64,000 bases of DNA from Oscarella lobularis (lineage: Eukaryota; Porifera; Homoscleromorpha; Homosclerophorida; Oscarellidae), in NCBI RefSeq assembly GCF_947507565.1, contig NC_089184.1, positions 496,001 to 560,000 on the forward strand, in the 5' to 3' direction. This document shows positions 1 through 12,100 of this stretch, one piece after another. A program made the translations under genes and the position numbers. The notes beneath the pieces were generated by a model. That model was not told the origin of the DNA. It was given only the letters and a program-made list of their open reading frames with translations, and ran no database searches. The stretch's first letter is position 1, and every line of letters starts with the position of its first letter.

Positions 1-685
1 AACAAAAGGCAATAATTAATCAATTTCTTTTTGTCACGATTGGGGTCACCGTATCTTTAGCATTGGCTCTCTTTTCGCCTCTCCTTTCTACGCTTCCAGC
101 GTAATCCACTCCATTCAAAGTCACGTAGACGGCGAAGGGCCACCTTCGGTGTTAGAATGCATCCAAGATGGATTTGGTCAACTCTTCGGCTACACCTATC
201 ACTCGCCCCATCACCTTCCTCTCTACGTGACGACACCCGCGTTCGTGCTCCATTCTCTTCTCCACGACGTCATTCAATCGGCCTCGACGTCTTTATACAG
301 AAAATTATTTCCTGTTCCTAATCACGATGATCCGGATGTAAATGCGGTTGATTTTTTTCATTCTCAAATTATGGCGACATTTTTTGCGTCGAGTCTGAGC
401 AGCGCAATCATGTATCCCATAGAAACGGTCCTCCATCGACTCATTGTTCAGGGTACGCAGACAATTATTGATAATACAGAAACGGGAATGGATTTCATAC
501 CAGTTCACACAAACTATCAGGGGTTTATCGATTGCGCTTATACTATTGTGAACGAAGAGGGTTGGCTGGGCTTTTACAAGGGTTTCAGTGCTGTTATTCT
601 TCAGATTCTACTTGGGGTTGCAATAGCACAGACTAGTAAAATTGTATTGGGATACTTTGATACGAGTGAAAAACGTGAACAATAA
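1..685 (+). CDS. SLC25A46: SLC25A46-like mitochondrial outer-membrane carrier, 3' part
   Basis: This is the C-terminal part of a mitochondrial carrier-family protein of the SLC25A46 type. In animals that protein sits in the outer mitochondrial membrane and acts in mitochondrial dynamics and lipid handling rather than classical solute exchange. The coding part is one terminal exon, 61-685. It begins at a pyrimidine-rich acceptor (TTTAG at 56-60), and bases 1-60 are intron. The exon gives about 208 residues ending at TAA 683-685. Diagnostic stretches are SPFYASSVIHSIQS near the exon start, YPIETVLHRL followed by QGTQTIIDNTETG, and the final carrier motif EEGWLGFYKGF. These align collinearly with what I recall of the vertebrate protein. 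The first two thirds of the gene lie outside the window. It converges tail to tail on SNX27 with only 164 bp between stop codons. The family call is firm and the finer function is by homology. Confidence 0.88.
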
Positions 686-686
686 A
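681..686 (+). promoter_or_regulatory. AATAAA poly(A) signal overlapping a stop codon
   Basis: A canonical AATAAA hexamer contains the TAA stop codon (683-685) of the SLC25A46-like gene and runs into an A-rich tract. If used, the 3' UTR would be only about 15-30 nt. The remaining 164 bp up to the SNX27 stop codon at 850 hold no gene that I can see. Confidence 0.45.
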
Positions 687-849
687 AAAAATCCGAAATA
701 GAGAATCTATTGTATGCAATGAAGGACGTTAGGGGTACTAATGACGTCAATACGCACGAAACGCAAAGTGCATAGCAAAAAAACGAAGGCAAGGAAATTG
801 ATACTGTAGGGAAAATACAAAACGATTTACGACGTCCCCCCCTTGTCTA

Positions 850-3276
850 CTATAAATCGTCAGCATCATCGTCGTCATTAGCTACCCGCTTTTTTTGTTT
901 AGATTTGGATGGCAGCTTACTTGCTTTTGGCTTTGATGATGAAGATGGAATAGGCATCGCCTAAAAATTCATAATCAGAAAACGGCTACTATTTCCCCGT
1001 TACCCTACGTTTTCTTTCCACTGGATTTCTTCGTAGATTCGATCAACACAGTCAGCCATGTATTGATGCTAATAACATCAATATTACCCTATTGATTCAA
1101 CGTCTACCCCTCCTTACATAATCGGAAAAGACGCGGACCCATCGAAGTTTCTCCCCTTTTGCGTACTGAAAGCAAAATGCATTCTCCTCTGCGTCAGATT
1201 CATAAACTTTAATCATTTCCCATGTAAATGTGTGAGCTTGCTCCTGAACAATTTTTTATTGCTTTGTGTAGTCAATCTCGCTTTCTACACTGTTTTACCT
1301 CAACTATTCCTTCAGTTGTGCACGCTTGCAATTTTAAATCATTTAGACTTACTGACGCAATCACGTGGCCTGCTTTACGAGCGTCGCATTGGCAATGCGG
1401 AAACGAAACGGAACAATACTCAGATAAAGTTCGCGCCAAATCCAAGTACTAAAGACGGCACACGTTCTAATTAAATAATTTCCCCACACGTCTTAATTCG
1501 TTAACCTCTGTTTTCGTAGCAGTCGATTTCTGCAAATATTTCAGTTGTTTTAGTTGATCTCCCGGACTAATTTTGCCCATGCTGACATCTTCCACAGCCT
1601 AATGATAATATCCAATTCAATTATTCCTCCAAAATAAGTAATTCTTTTACATCACCTGCCCATAAAACAGATTGGAAGCAACTCTATCCTCACTAGCGAT
1701 CACTTCCTAAAGAATCAATAGTTGGATACAAGAATTGAAATAATTCATATCCCCATATACGTGTGTGAGTGTGAATAGCCATTTTTTGAATGTAAGACAC
1801 GACTTTCCAGCTGTCGCCGAATAGTTCTTGATGTAAATCCGATGAGGAAATTCTGCGGAACGCAATTTCCGCTCTAAAACCCCGCCCCAAAATAAACATT
1901 GAAAGGCAAAAAATAACTAAATCTTCTAACCAAAGCCGTGAGCGCAAATTTCGAATAGTGCAAAGTATTTATAGTTTTCTTTCTGGAGTCCAATCTTTTC
2001 AGCAACAGCCTAGGTGAAAATTCGATTTAAATAAATCCAAGATTAGCCCTATTTTGACTCTACTTTTTCCACAGCACTCGCTGGACTGTCCTTTCTTATT
2101 GAGACAGAAATAACGGTTTTGCTTCTGTCACCTTTTTCGCTTCTGTCAGCCAATAAAACCGGAAGTTCAACATTCAGGTTTGCTTTTTTCTTCTCCTTTG
2201 AAGCTTCCTTCGCCGCTGGCTCCTCTTTCTCTTCGTCCTCCTCCTTCTCTTTTCTCTCCTAATTGCAAAGAATTTTGTTCAATTTTTAAATTTTTAAATT
2301 TCTACTCTACCTTATTCTTTTTCAACTCTAAGAAATCTCTCATTGTTTCGCTTTCCATGATAATTGTAGCAGAACAAACTGAAGGAAACGATTAATATAT
2401 GTTATATGATTTTTTGTCTATCTTCTGCCTTTTTCCAAGTAGCTCTCGAGACCTCGTCGTCTCGTATCAATTTGGGTTTCGCTTAGAGAAAACGGCCACT
2501 TCCTTGGAAGCTTTGGAAACTCAAATTGCTCAAATTCTTCCTTGAGCTAGAGAAAAGAACACGTGATTACTTCCAAATCAATACTATATCCAAAAACAAA
2601 CCTTTTTATCGAGAGCATCAAATTCGCTGTATCTCCTTGAAGTCAGCTGTTCATTTGCCATATAAATATTATATACCTAAAATCCATAAAATTCACGTCT
2701 ATCCCCGTGCAAGACGACGTAGTTTCTCACTGTGTATTTCTCTCCAACTTTGACCACGTGCCTCGTATCTGGTATAGAAATCGGGAGCGTTCGTCTCTCA
2801 AATTGATCGCGACTGGATTCGTGCTGTCGCTCCACTTCTTTCTCCAATATCTGAGCTTCTTTACGATTTACCGATATCAAGACGAGTTTCAATTCATCCT
2901 CGCTCTTCCGAATCAACTCGACAACGGCCTTATGATTCGATCCCTCGGCGGGAATACCGTTGCTATAACAACCGAATTAACAAAAGCGGATGTTTTAATT
3001 CCTAAGACCACGCCCATTCACGTACACTTCGAGAATCCGATCGCCAACTCTGACTCCGGCTTCGTCGGCCGGCCCGCCCGGAAGTACAGCGCTTATGTGC
3101 TGCATGGGACCGTAGAGTTGGCCGCCGATCGGCTTGAGCGTGCCCCCTTCGGCGACTTGACCGCGCACGTTGAATCCGAAACCTTTCTCGTTCTTTTGTA
3201 TCACCACGTCGCGCGGCGTCGAGTCGACCGCTTCTTCGTCGAGCTTTTCCGACGTGTGCACTTCGTCTTCGGACAT
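850..3276 (-). CDS. SNX27: Sorting nexin 27 (PDZ-PX-FERM-like retromer adaptor)
   Basis: SNX27 is an endosomal adaptor that links cargo tails to retromer for recycling to the plasma membrane. Fourteen exons keep phase and give 573 residues (human about 541): 3276-3026, 2962-2731, 2676-2602, 2546-2429, 2378-2311, 2258-2064, 2009-1931, 1873-1761, 1706-1656, 1598-1506, 1448-1299, 1243-1118, 1068-1009, 960-850. The PDZ domain (about 22-115) has GFGFNVRG as the carboxylate-binding region, the family-specific hairpin around [18 protein letters not shown] that contacts VPS26, and a helix histidine (NHKAVVEL) typical of class I ligands. The PX domain (about 137-245) has RRYSEF and [15 protein letters not shown] charged linker leads to the FERM-like module (about 276-537), with [23 protein letters not shown] and [15 protein letters not shown]. 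The tail is Lys-rich and then acidic. Introns are 48-63 nt, and one is GC-AG. The start is chosen because it opens the PDZ exon. Spacing to GTF2H2 is 115 bp, same strand. Confidence 0.93.
2379..2428 (-). other. Non-canonical GC-AG intron in SNX27
   Basis: The intron between SNX27 exons 4 and 5 must begin GCAGAAG and end TTCAG to preserve the PX-domain reading frame (SYLEK, V, CSATII). No GT donor fits, because an in-frame TAG follows within two codons. GC-AG introns are a known minor class. The inference depends on the alignment with the family and has not been tested with RNA. Confidence 0.6.
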
Positions 3277-3391
3277 TTTCAGCGAAGTTCTTTGTCGCGT
3301 ATGCGCAGACGACTACCCGTAGTGAGACGGCACGTGATTTTATTTATCCTCGACTGGACTTTGCCTCCAAAATCCGCCTCCAATGCGCCTA

Positions 3392-5334
3392 TTATTGATT
3401 TGTTAAATTTAGACACGTGGGACATGTGTGCAACGTTTCGTGTATGTAAGTGTCGCATGACATGCAAAACATCTGGCTGCAGTCAGGGCACTCGTAAACC
3501 TAAATTCATAAAAAATCAAGTGGCTAACTCAATTGCCACCTGTTTACCATTGTTAGACGTTCCAGTGATTGCTCACAAGCGGCACAGCAGCTGTACAAAT
3601 AACTACGTGGTACAGTCTATTGTATTATATATTCTCGTACCTTGGTTGATCAATTTGTTTTTCAGCAAATACAGGAAGAGGAAAGAGGTGGTGGTAAGAC
3701 CGAGCTAAATGAGGAGCTGATACTAAAGTCAATCCTAGATCGTTGACAAGAGAAGTAAATAAACGAGTACAATGCCATTGCGCAATAGAACTCACTACAA
3801 AGTCTACATTCAACAGGAAGCTCCTGATACTTGGCTTTGCACTGAAGACAGAATGACGAATCTGTAGCATTATCTTGCAACAAATACCTGAGGACATAGG
3901 TATCCCTTTGTACTCAATTCAGCTTGATCTGTGCCAGTTTGCCTACAAGTTCCACACATGAAAAAAAATTGAAAGTTCACTTAACGCGGAAACGTACGAC
4001 ATGCTATAGGATGCCATAGCATCTTCCTTATGGTGCGGAAAACCTAAAAAAATGCATCAAAGTATAAATCAAAATAGGTGCGATGTACTCACCCATACGA
4101 ATTAGTGAAGCCTCCGCATCAGCCTAGAGAGAGAGAATTAGAAACACTGTTCTGCTAATAGTTTTCTTACCAATGCTGGCGGCGGAGTGACGTGTTGCAT
4201 GAGAACGTCTTTATAGTGACCTTCATCAATAACAACGTGATATTGTCCTAACGAAACGACATGGTTTTTCCCCAGGCGGAATTAATGTTTTGTACCTTTG
4301 GTCTCCTTGCAGACTTTCTTGCATAGATACACTTCAGCAGCAAGCCCTATAATACTGCACTGCATTGAACGAGCAGACAATGTCTAAAAAAACAATAAAC
4401 AGCAATATGTATAAAAATTAGGAATCGTTGTACCTGGCATGTGACCATAATATTACCGGGATCACATGTAGTTAGACTAGCCATCAAAACAAGGATCTCT
4501 CGGCTTGCATGATTCGGCATATGCCTAAACAAAAGATAAGAAAGAAAGACAATACAAAATTCCCATTACTTTAATGATTGATATGCCAATTCCAAAGAAT
4601 TTTGCAACGAGGGTTCTCCTTGGCATTTGAGGGAGTCTTGCAAAGCACTGATGTGATGTTTCGGATTCCCTGCAATAAACAATTGCCCCTACTTCAAAAA
4701 GAAACTCACGGAGCGTACCTCCTAAATCGGTGAGTTTTTCAGCTCTGGAATTTCTAGTTACTATAATTCCAATCTAAAAGCCATCACATTATAACGTCCC
4801 TGAATGAATTTCTATTACTTGTGATATAGGATTCTGATCAAAATACTCATAAATAAAATTCTCCACCAACTAAAAAAGTACTCCAGATAAACAAATTGAT
4901 GAAATCCTTAGCTCATACTTTAGTAGTACAAACTAATCGAGACGGTCTCAAATCCTTTTCTTCCATCGCTTTTGACAGATCCACAATCAGAAAGAGATGT
5001 CTCATCTAAACACCAAAGCCATAAAATAAAAAACCACGTGAGACATTCGTTACCATTCCCAGTCGAATATTCGACTTTCTTTCCCTCATCCTGAAATGCC
5101 TTCTCGGTGAGGCTTTCTAACGTTTTATTTGGCCCGTCGTACCTTTTTCTTCTATTCTTCTGCCCTATTTCGTCGATTGCAGCCTGCAACGATCCCTGTT
5201 CGTCCTCCTGTATCGCTTCCCTTGGCAATAGAGCAACATCCTCGGCGTTCAAGTCGAAAATTCAATTCGTGCACGTACCAAGTGCGCTCGTACTCCGTTT
5301 CCCACGTGTACGTCTTCTCCGCGTCGTCGTCCAT
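3392..5334 (-). CDS. GTF2H2: General transcription factor IIH subunit 2 (p44/Ssl1)
   Basis: This is the p44 subunit of TFIIH, which stimulates the XPD helicase in nucleotide excision repair and supports transcription initiation. Seventeen phase-consistent exons give 380 residues (human 395): 5334-5279, 5220-5143, 5090-5054, 5005-4919, 4869-4819, 4773-4719, 4669-4570, 4524-4434, 4383-4296, 4247-4171, 4123-4093, 4043-3998, 3942-3888, 3841-3796, 3734-3641, 3590-3548, 3499-3392. The start [11 protein letters not shown] and TEYERTWEA match the family N-terminus. A vWA-like domain runs from about 58 to 250 ([37 protein letters not shown]). The C-terminus has a CPQC...CRLC zinc site, the signature [19 protein letters not shown], and a RING-like C-x2-C array from CAAC through CPDC, CMSC and CPTC. 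All introns are 45-61 nt. Gene identity is firm. Individual splice choices are inference, least certain at the small exons 11 and 12. Confidence 0.93.
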
Positions 5335-6082
5335 GATCAGGGAAGGCAGAATCAGGGAAATAATCCGGGACGCCTGCATCTCGAGAGCGCGTGATTTCCA
5401 CGTCCCGTACATTTGTCGCCAAAATGCTCCTTGCCACTCCAAATGCTTTGGCGAAGGAGGAAAAAGAGTGTGTGCATCATTTTCAGTCACTTCGTTAGTT
5501 GTTGAGAAAGGGTACCGTTTGCTAGATGCAGTGGGCGTTTCAGAAAAATTTCCCGCTTTTTGATCACTTGAGTCGGACAGAAAAAAAGCGAGGCGGTTCC
5601 CAGATGGACCTACTAACGATATGCATTCTATTTTGACTCGCAAGCACCGCCAAACGAAATGCAAATGCCCCGTAACCAATTTGCATCCGCCCACATAAAC
5701 AGAAGTGCATCGAGAACACGATTTACGTAGAAATACGGTCTTTGACACAAAGCCATACTAGTTTTTATATAAATTGATTATTGACGAACCACTAGCTGCG
5801 ATAATTTCTACTGCAGTAGAATCCTCCCAGTATAGTACGCCTCCGTTCTTATGACTTCAGCATAAGGACACGTGCTATCAATTAGTTCCAACCAATGTCG
5901 TAGCAGCGTTGTTTTCGTGCTTTGGGGGATTGGTAAGGGCAGAGCCCACGTTTTCACATAGAGATAGGTGTGGCTAGATCTTTTCTCGTTTCCTTGAGAG
6001 AAACGTCGAATCGTTGTACCTTTCTCAGTGTGGTGGACGACTTTGCGGACTTTTGACACGCCAGATTTTACTCAGCTCGGCG
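5335..6082. promoter_or_regulatory. Divergent spacer between GTF2H2 and the giant cadherin gene
   Basis: These 748 bp separate the GTF2H2 start (minus) from the cadherin start (plus) and presumably carry both promoters and 5' UTRs. A TATA-like TATATAAAAA on the minus strand (about 5762-5772) lies some 430 bp before the GTF2H2 start and could position its transcription. On the minus strand an open frame from 5748 runs in frame into the GTF2H2 start codon, and another covers 6059-5808. Neither resembles a known family, and the first would add an N-terminal extension that GTF2H2 homologues lack. I therefore do not call a gene here, although a small lineage-specific exon cannot be excluded. Confidence 0.5.
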
Positions 6083-6175
6083 ATGGGTCACCACGCGGTG
6101 CGCATCGTTTCAGACACCGCCCGTTTTCTTCTTTCTTTCGCATTGCTTTTTCTCTCGCTGCAAACGGTGTCATCT
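6083..6175 (+). other. Signal peptide of the giant cadherin
   Basis: The first 31 residues have a short basic N-region (HHAVRIV), a hydrophobic core rich in L and F (FLLSFALLFLSL) and a small-residue cleavage region (TVSS before QSG). The phase-1 intron at 6210-6277 follows at residue 43. This fits the mature extracellular N-terminus that begins with a cysteine-containing leader. Confidence 0.8.
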
Positions 6176-9100
6176 CAAAGCGGTCCATGCGTATCAAGAA
6201 ATCCTGAAGGTACGTTTTATGCCATCCCGCCATTTTGCAAATAGATTGACGAGCACGTTAACGATCTCCTTCTTTAGACTTTGCCAACTACAATCCATCA
6301 TCTGGCATAACTTGGTTGAATACTCCATACGATTTCAATGTGCAGCCGGGAACTAAAAGCGGATTCTCCGTCGGATTTATCAAAGCTGAGAAATCTGGAG
6401 CTACGCTTTTTTACACCATTGCTAGTGATCCTCAAGACCTTTTCCTCGTCGATTTCACCACTGGTGAACTTACTCTACAAAATGACATTGATGAAAGACA
6501 AGCTGCTCTCGGAACAAACCAGTTTTGCGCATCTTTTTTTGCGTTTTCTGGATCGGCGCAAAGCCAAATTGGAGTAGGGTTGTATCGAGCTGCTGAAACA
6601 AACCTAAACACGCCAAATTTCACCAAGTCATCTTATGATGAGACAGTGGCAGAAGACGTACCAATAGGTAGCAGTATTCTGACAGTTGATGCCAGTGACG
6701 CCGACACAGGAGAGGACGGTCGACTGACATACAACATCACCAGTGGAAATTCAAACGGTGTCTTCAAAATCAACTCAACATCAGGACAAATAACATTAGA
6801 GAAAACATTGGATTATGAAAGCCAGACTGATTATACCTTTACCGTTAAAGCAACAGATAACGGAAAGACGCCAAGATCAGGCTCTGCAGTTGTCAACGTG
6901 ACCGTCTCTGACGTCAATGACAACGCTCCGGAAATCTTGGACACTCCCATTGCTGCTTCAGTTTCTGAAAATGCTGCCGTTGGCGCCAAAGTTGTGACTA
7001 TCAATGCAACAGATTCCGACAGCGGAGCGAATGCACAAATCTTATTCTCCTTGTCTGGTTCGTCGTTATTCGCGATCAATTCGTCTACGGGAATCATTAC
7101 AGTGAATGGACCGCTTGACTACGAAAAAACCGAATCGTACTCTCTGACCGTTACCGTGACGAATCCAGGGAGAACAGACTTGAACGGCAGCGCCGTCGTC
7201 ACCATATCTCTCCTCAACGTCAACGAGCATGCGCCCGTAATTGTACCTGATGTCTTCGAAAAGGTGCTCCTCGAAGGGGCCCCAAAAGGAACCGTTCTCG
7301 TTGTCTTCAACGTCACCGACGCCGACTCAGGAACCAGTGGCGAGTACAACGTCTCGATCGTCGCCTCGACGAACCCAAACGACGCGTTTGCGATCGAAAC
7401 GAACGATCGTTTAGTCGTCAACGCAGCGCAACTCGATTACCAGCCTTCGAAGAGCATATTCGCACTGACTATCGTAGCAAGCGATGGCGGCAAGCCTTCG
7501 AAATCGTCGAACGTAACGGTAACGATAGACGTGCGTCCGAAGAACAGAAACGATCCCGTGTTCGTAAACGGCTCGTCCGTCGCCGTCTCGATGAAAGAGA
7601 ACTCGCCTATTGGAACGTCCGTTTTCTTGGCTCGAGCAACGGATAGCGATTTTGGCGTCGGCGGCGAACTGACCTATTCTCTTTCTGGCGATGCCAGGGA
7701 AAAATTTGCAATAAATACGGCAACGGGTTTAGTGACCGTAAACGGCACGTTGGACAGAGAAGTCAAGGGGAAATACGTGCTCGTTGTCGTCGCCTCTGAC
7801 GGTGGTGCCTTCGAGTCTGGGAGTGTGAGATCGAGCAATTTCACCATAGAGATTGTTCTGACTGATGTCAATGAATTTGGACCGCAATTTACCAAGACTT
7901 TTTTCTCGTTGCAAGTGAATCAAGATACGCCTAAGGATACGGTCCTTCAGAGTTTCAATGTTTCGGATGCCGATGCAGGTGACAATGCGGCTTTCGATAT
8001 AACCATCGATCCATCCTCTAATCCGCACGGGGAATTCGCCATCAACGGCAACGGCGATTTGATCATCAATGCGACGCAAATCGATTACGATCCTCAACGC
8101 AGCATTTTTAATTTGACGCTTGTGGCTACAGATCGTGGCGATATGCCGTTGTCATCAACAGCAGTGGTGCAAATTAAAGTCTTGTCCTTGAATAAATACA
8201 GCCCAGTTTTTGTTAACGGGCCTTTGGCGAATGCTGAAGTCAAGGAGAACTCCCCAATTGGAACGTCTGTTATTCGTCTCACAGCGACGGATGAAGACAA
8301 AGGATCTGACATTACGTATAGCATCCATTCAGACAACAGTGGAGGAAAGTTTTCTATTAATTCTTCTACTGGTGAATTGACGGTAAACGGCTCTTTGGAT
8401 CGAGAAACGGAAAGCGTGTACGAAGTAGTCGTGATTGCATCCGACAGCGGATCAGACCTTTCTCCTAAGCGTTCTAGCAACACGACAGTCATCGTGATTG
8501 TGGCAGATGAAAACGATAACGTTCCACAATTTTCCCCAACGTTATACGAAGACGTTTGCATCCCCTTTGATTCCGTTCAAGGTCGCAGCATTGCGACTTT
8601 TAGCGCTTCGGACGATGACGCGGGTCCCGCGGCTGAAATAACGCTTTCAGTCATTTCCAGCGACACTGGACTAGTTTCTAATATCTTCCGTATTGACTCT
8701 GTTACTGGAGAGCTCGCTCTGAACGTTTCGCGTCCTACGCCGGGTGAATATCGTCTACAAATCAAAGCGACAGATGGAGGAACTCCTGCGCAAAGTACCA
8801 ACGTTTCTATTATCGTAATCGTCGTTTCCGAGGCGTTCGGAGACCCTTATCTGTCTCCAGCAGCCGACAGTGTGTCCATCTCGGTTAGCACAGCGATTTC
8901 GTCTTCAACGCTAACGTCGAACACGTCATTTGAGATTTTTCAGCTACTGCATCAGTCGGCCGGTTCAGGCGGCGAGGCGCAAGCGAAATTCGAGGAGGCT
9001 ATACGAAAAGCCGTTACTGATGCGAACAGCGTCGTTTTCAAGAACAAAACGCCGGTCTGGGCTACCCTAAGGCTTTACTTTTCTACGGCGAAACTGACGG

Positions 9101-12100
9101 AAATACGAACGCGATTTGCCTGTCCTTCTAGGAGTGTATCGTCTTGCGGTTCAGGCCTCACGTTCTTTTATCCCACGTTCGACGGAACTTGCAACAATTT
9201 GAATAACAACCTGTGGGGCGCCGCCGACGTTTCATTCCAACGGCTTTTGAACGCTTCCTACAGCGACCAATCTTTCAACGCTCCTGTTGGAATCGATCAG
9301 CTAACGACGTCGCCTTCTACTCCTTTCGATCCTCCAAAGCCGAGTCCTCGTCACGTCAGTACTTCTCTTTTGAAGCACGTCAGCGTCGGAAGTCCTCGAA
9401 ATCTAACGCAACTCGCCTCAGCGTTCGGTCGATTTGTTTTCAACGATATCCATCGCGTTGCGGGAAGTTTGAGCACCAACGCGTTTGGTAGCGGCACGTC
9501 TTGCACGTCGTCGTCTGATTACGCCGAACCTTGCTTTCCTGTTCAAGTTCGTACCACTGATCCCGTCTTTGGAACGAGCGGTTCGTCCAGTAAGGTCAAG
9601 TCCTATCTTGAATACGCGCGATCAGGGGCTACGTGCAACGCTGGAGCTGATTTGCTAGCAGCCAGAGAGCAAATCAATCTTGTTTCTTCCTACATTGACG
9701 GATCAAGCATTTATGGTCAGAATCCACTGTTGCTACGAGGAGAAAAAGGACTTCTAAAAGTCAACGCTGTATTGTCTTCGTCTGGAAAAGATTTGCTTCC
9801 CGACGATTCGTCGACAACTCTGCGCTGCCAGGGATCATTGTGTGCTCAAACTGGTGATCTACGATCAAATGAACACGTTGGACTAACAGCCTTGCACACG
9901 ATTTTCCTTCGAGAACATAATCGCATTGCTCGACAGCTTGCCATACTCAATCCGACGTGGACAGACACGTCTCTCTTCTACGAAACTCGTGAAATCGTGC
10001 GAGGCATGATTCAGCACATTACGTTCGAGGAATTTTTGCCGGCACTTTTTGGCGGAAAGGGCGAACTCGATACGTACGTCGGTTCTCTTTCATCGGGAGT
10101 CGACGCGACGACTGTGAACGGATTTGCTGCGGCCGTTTCGAGACTGCTTCTTAGTCAACTTACAAGTGAAGTGAAGCGACTGGACGCGAATTTTAATTCG
10201 GCAGGTTCTCTCGATTTTTCAAGCTCCTTTTTTAACCCGCTCGAAATCCGGTCCAACTTGGATGCAATTCTGAGGGGTCTAGCGACGAACTCAGCTGAAG
10301 CCATAGACGAGAACATCATCAGTCAGGCGACAGCAGGATACTACAAGACGAGCACAGACTACGGAACAGACTTAGCAGCAATTGCCATTCAACAAGGAAG
10401 AGATCACGGTCTACCTGACTACAAAGCATGGAAAGATTACTGCGTGACTAAATTCGGATCGGCAGGAAGTTTCTCTAGTGGTGTAGCTGCCTTATTGACC
10501 ACTCTTTACGGCGATTCCGATAAAGCCGATTTGTTTGCTGGAGGTATTTCGGAGGACAGTGTTGGCCTGGGTCCCGTTTTCAAGTGCATCTTATCGCTTC
10601 AATTTAAACAGGTGCGAGACGGCGATCGGTTCTGGTACACGAGGTCCGGAGTGTTCACTTCAGAGCAGTTGACCGAAATCCAGAAAGTAACTCTATCGCA
10701 ATTGGTTTCTAGAAACGGGGACGACATCAAAACGTATCCGGTGGATGCGTTTAACGTTTTCTCGTCGAAATCCTCCTTTACAGGACAAAATCTTGATCTG
10801 GGCAAATGGGACTTGTCGGTTTATTGCCCACCATCCGAGCCGAGCAAGCCTGCTGTTCTCAACGGCACAAACAAGAATGCCAGCTTATTGGAAAGCGAAA
10901 AGCCCGGCGCGTTTGTTATATCAGTAGCGAAACCGGCTCCGCTGCCCACAGTAAACCGAATAACGACGTATTCTATTGCGTCAGGCAACACCGACGATAC
11001 GTTCAGGATCGATTCGGCGACGGGCGACATATACACGGTTATATCGCTTGACCGAGAAACGGTGCCCAGCTTTACTCTCCAAATAGAAGCATCTGACGAG
11101 GCCTTTGGAAACTGTACCGGACCGGTAACGAGATTCTCCGTCGTCGTGACGATTCTTGACGTCAACGACAATACTCCCGAATTCGCTGCTTTTATTCACG
11201 TAGTAAATGCGGAACAGACGCTTCCCATTGGACAGTTCCTTACAGCAGTTTCCTGCACCGATGGCGATACGGGAAGTGTGCAATACAGCTTTCTTTCCGG
11301 GAATGAAGACGGCGTTTTTGCCATTGATGCTGTCTCGGGAAACGTCACCCTTAGCAAATCGCTCGACCCGTCGAAGCGAGATCTGTACGACTTGACTCTT
11401 CTGTGTTCGGACGGAAAGTTCAACGACACCGCTCAACTAACTGTATCTGTAGTTGAAGTCAATTTGAATGCACCGGTATTTACGAACGAACCTTATCTTG
11501 TCGTTCTCGCCGAAAATGCTTCTGTCGGAACGACGGTTACGACGCTATCGGCAGAGGATCCTGATCTGGGCTCTGTTGGTGATATTCGATACAGCATCGA
11601 GTCCGGCAACGACGACAATCTTTTTCACGTTGATCCTATTAGCGGTGTTATTGAACTCACCAAAGATTTGGACTACGAAACGCGGCAGTCGTTTTCCTTG
11701 TTTGTGAAGGCGGCCGATCGAGCTTCCGTGCCCAAATCAGATATGACCTACGTCAATGTGACGGTCACGGACGTAAACGACAATGCACCTCAATTTGGGC
11801 AATCCCTTTATTACGTGACCATATTGGAAAGCGCAGCAATCGGCACATCTTTAGCAGATTTAAATGCTACCGACATCGATACCGGGAAAAACGCTGAAAT
11901 CGATTATTTTCTTATCAACGGAAATAGTGACGGCGCGTTTCGAATTGATGGACTGGGACGACTGTTTCTAAACAAGTCACTACAAGCAGATACCGTTCCT
12001 AGTTATTTGCTTACCGTCGAAGCTTCAGATCGCGGAAGACCGCAGCTATCGTCAACAGCTGCCGTCAACGTGAGAGTGACAGCAATCAACGACGCTAAGC

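Noticed and set aside
1232-1474. Plus-strand ORFs of 74 and 80 codons
   Set aside because: They are antisense to SNX27 exons 11-12 and unrelated to any family.
2707-3708. A 333-codon plus-strand ORF
   Set aside because: It is antisense to SNX27 exons 1-2 and GTF2H2 exons 15-17. It crosses their introns and matches no family.
3625-3897. A separate 90-codon minus-strand gene
   Set aside because: It is a read-through of GTF2H2 exons 14-15 and their intron. The correct frame appears only after splicing.
6014-6082. Upstream in-frame ATG at 6014 as the cadherin start
   Set aside because: It would put 23 extra residues, including two cysteines, ahead of a good signal peptide. The ATG at 6083 gives a normal signal peptide, though the upstream one is not excluded.
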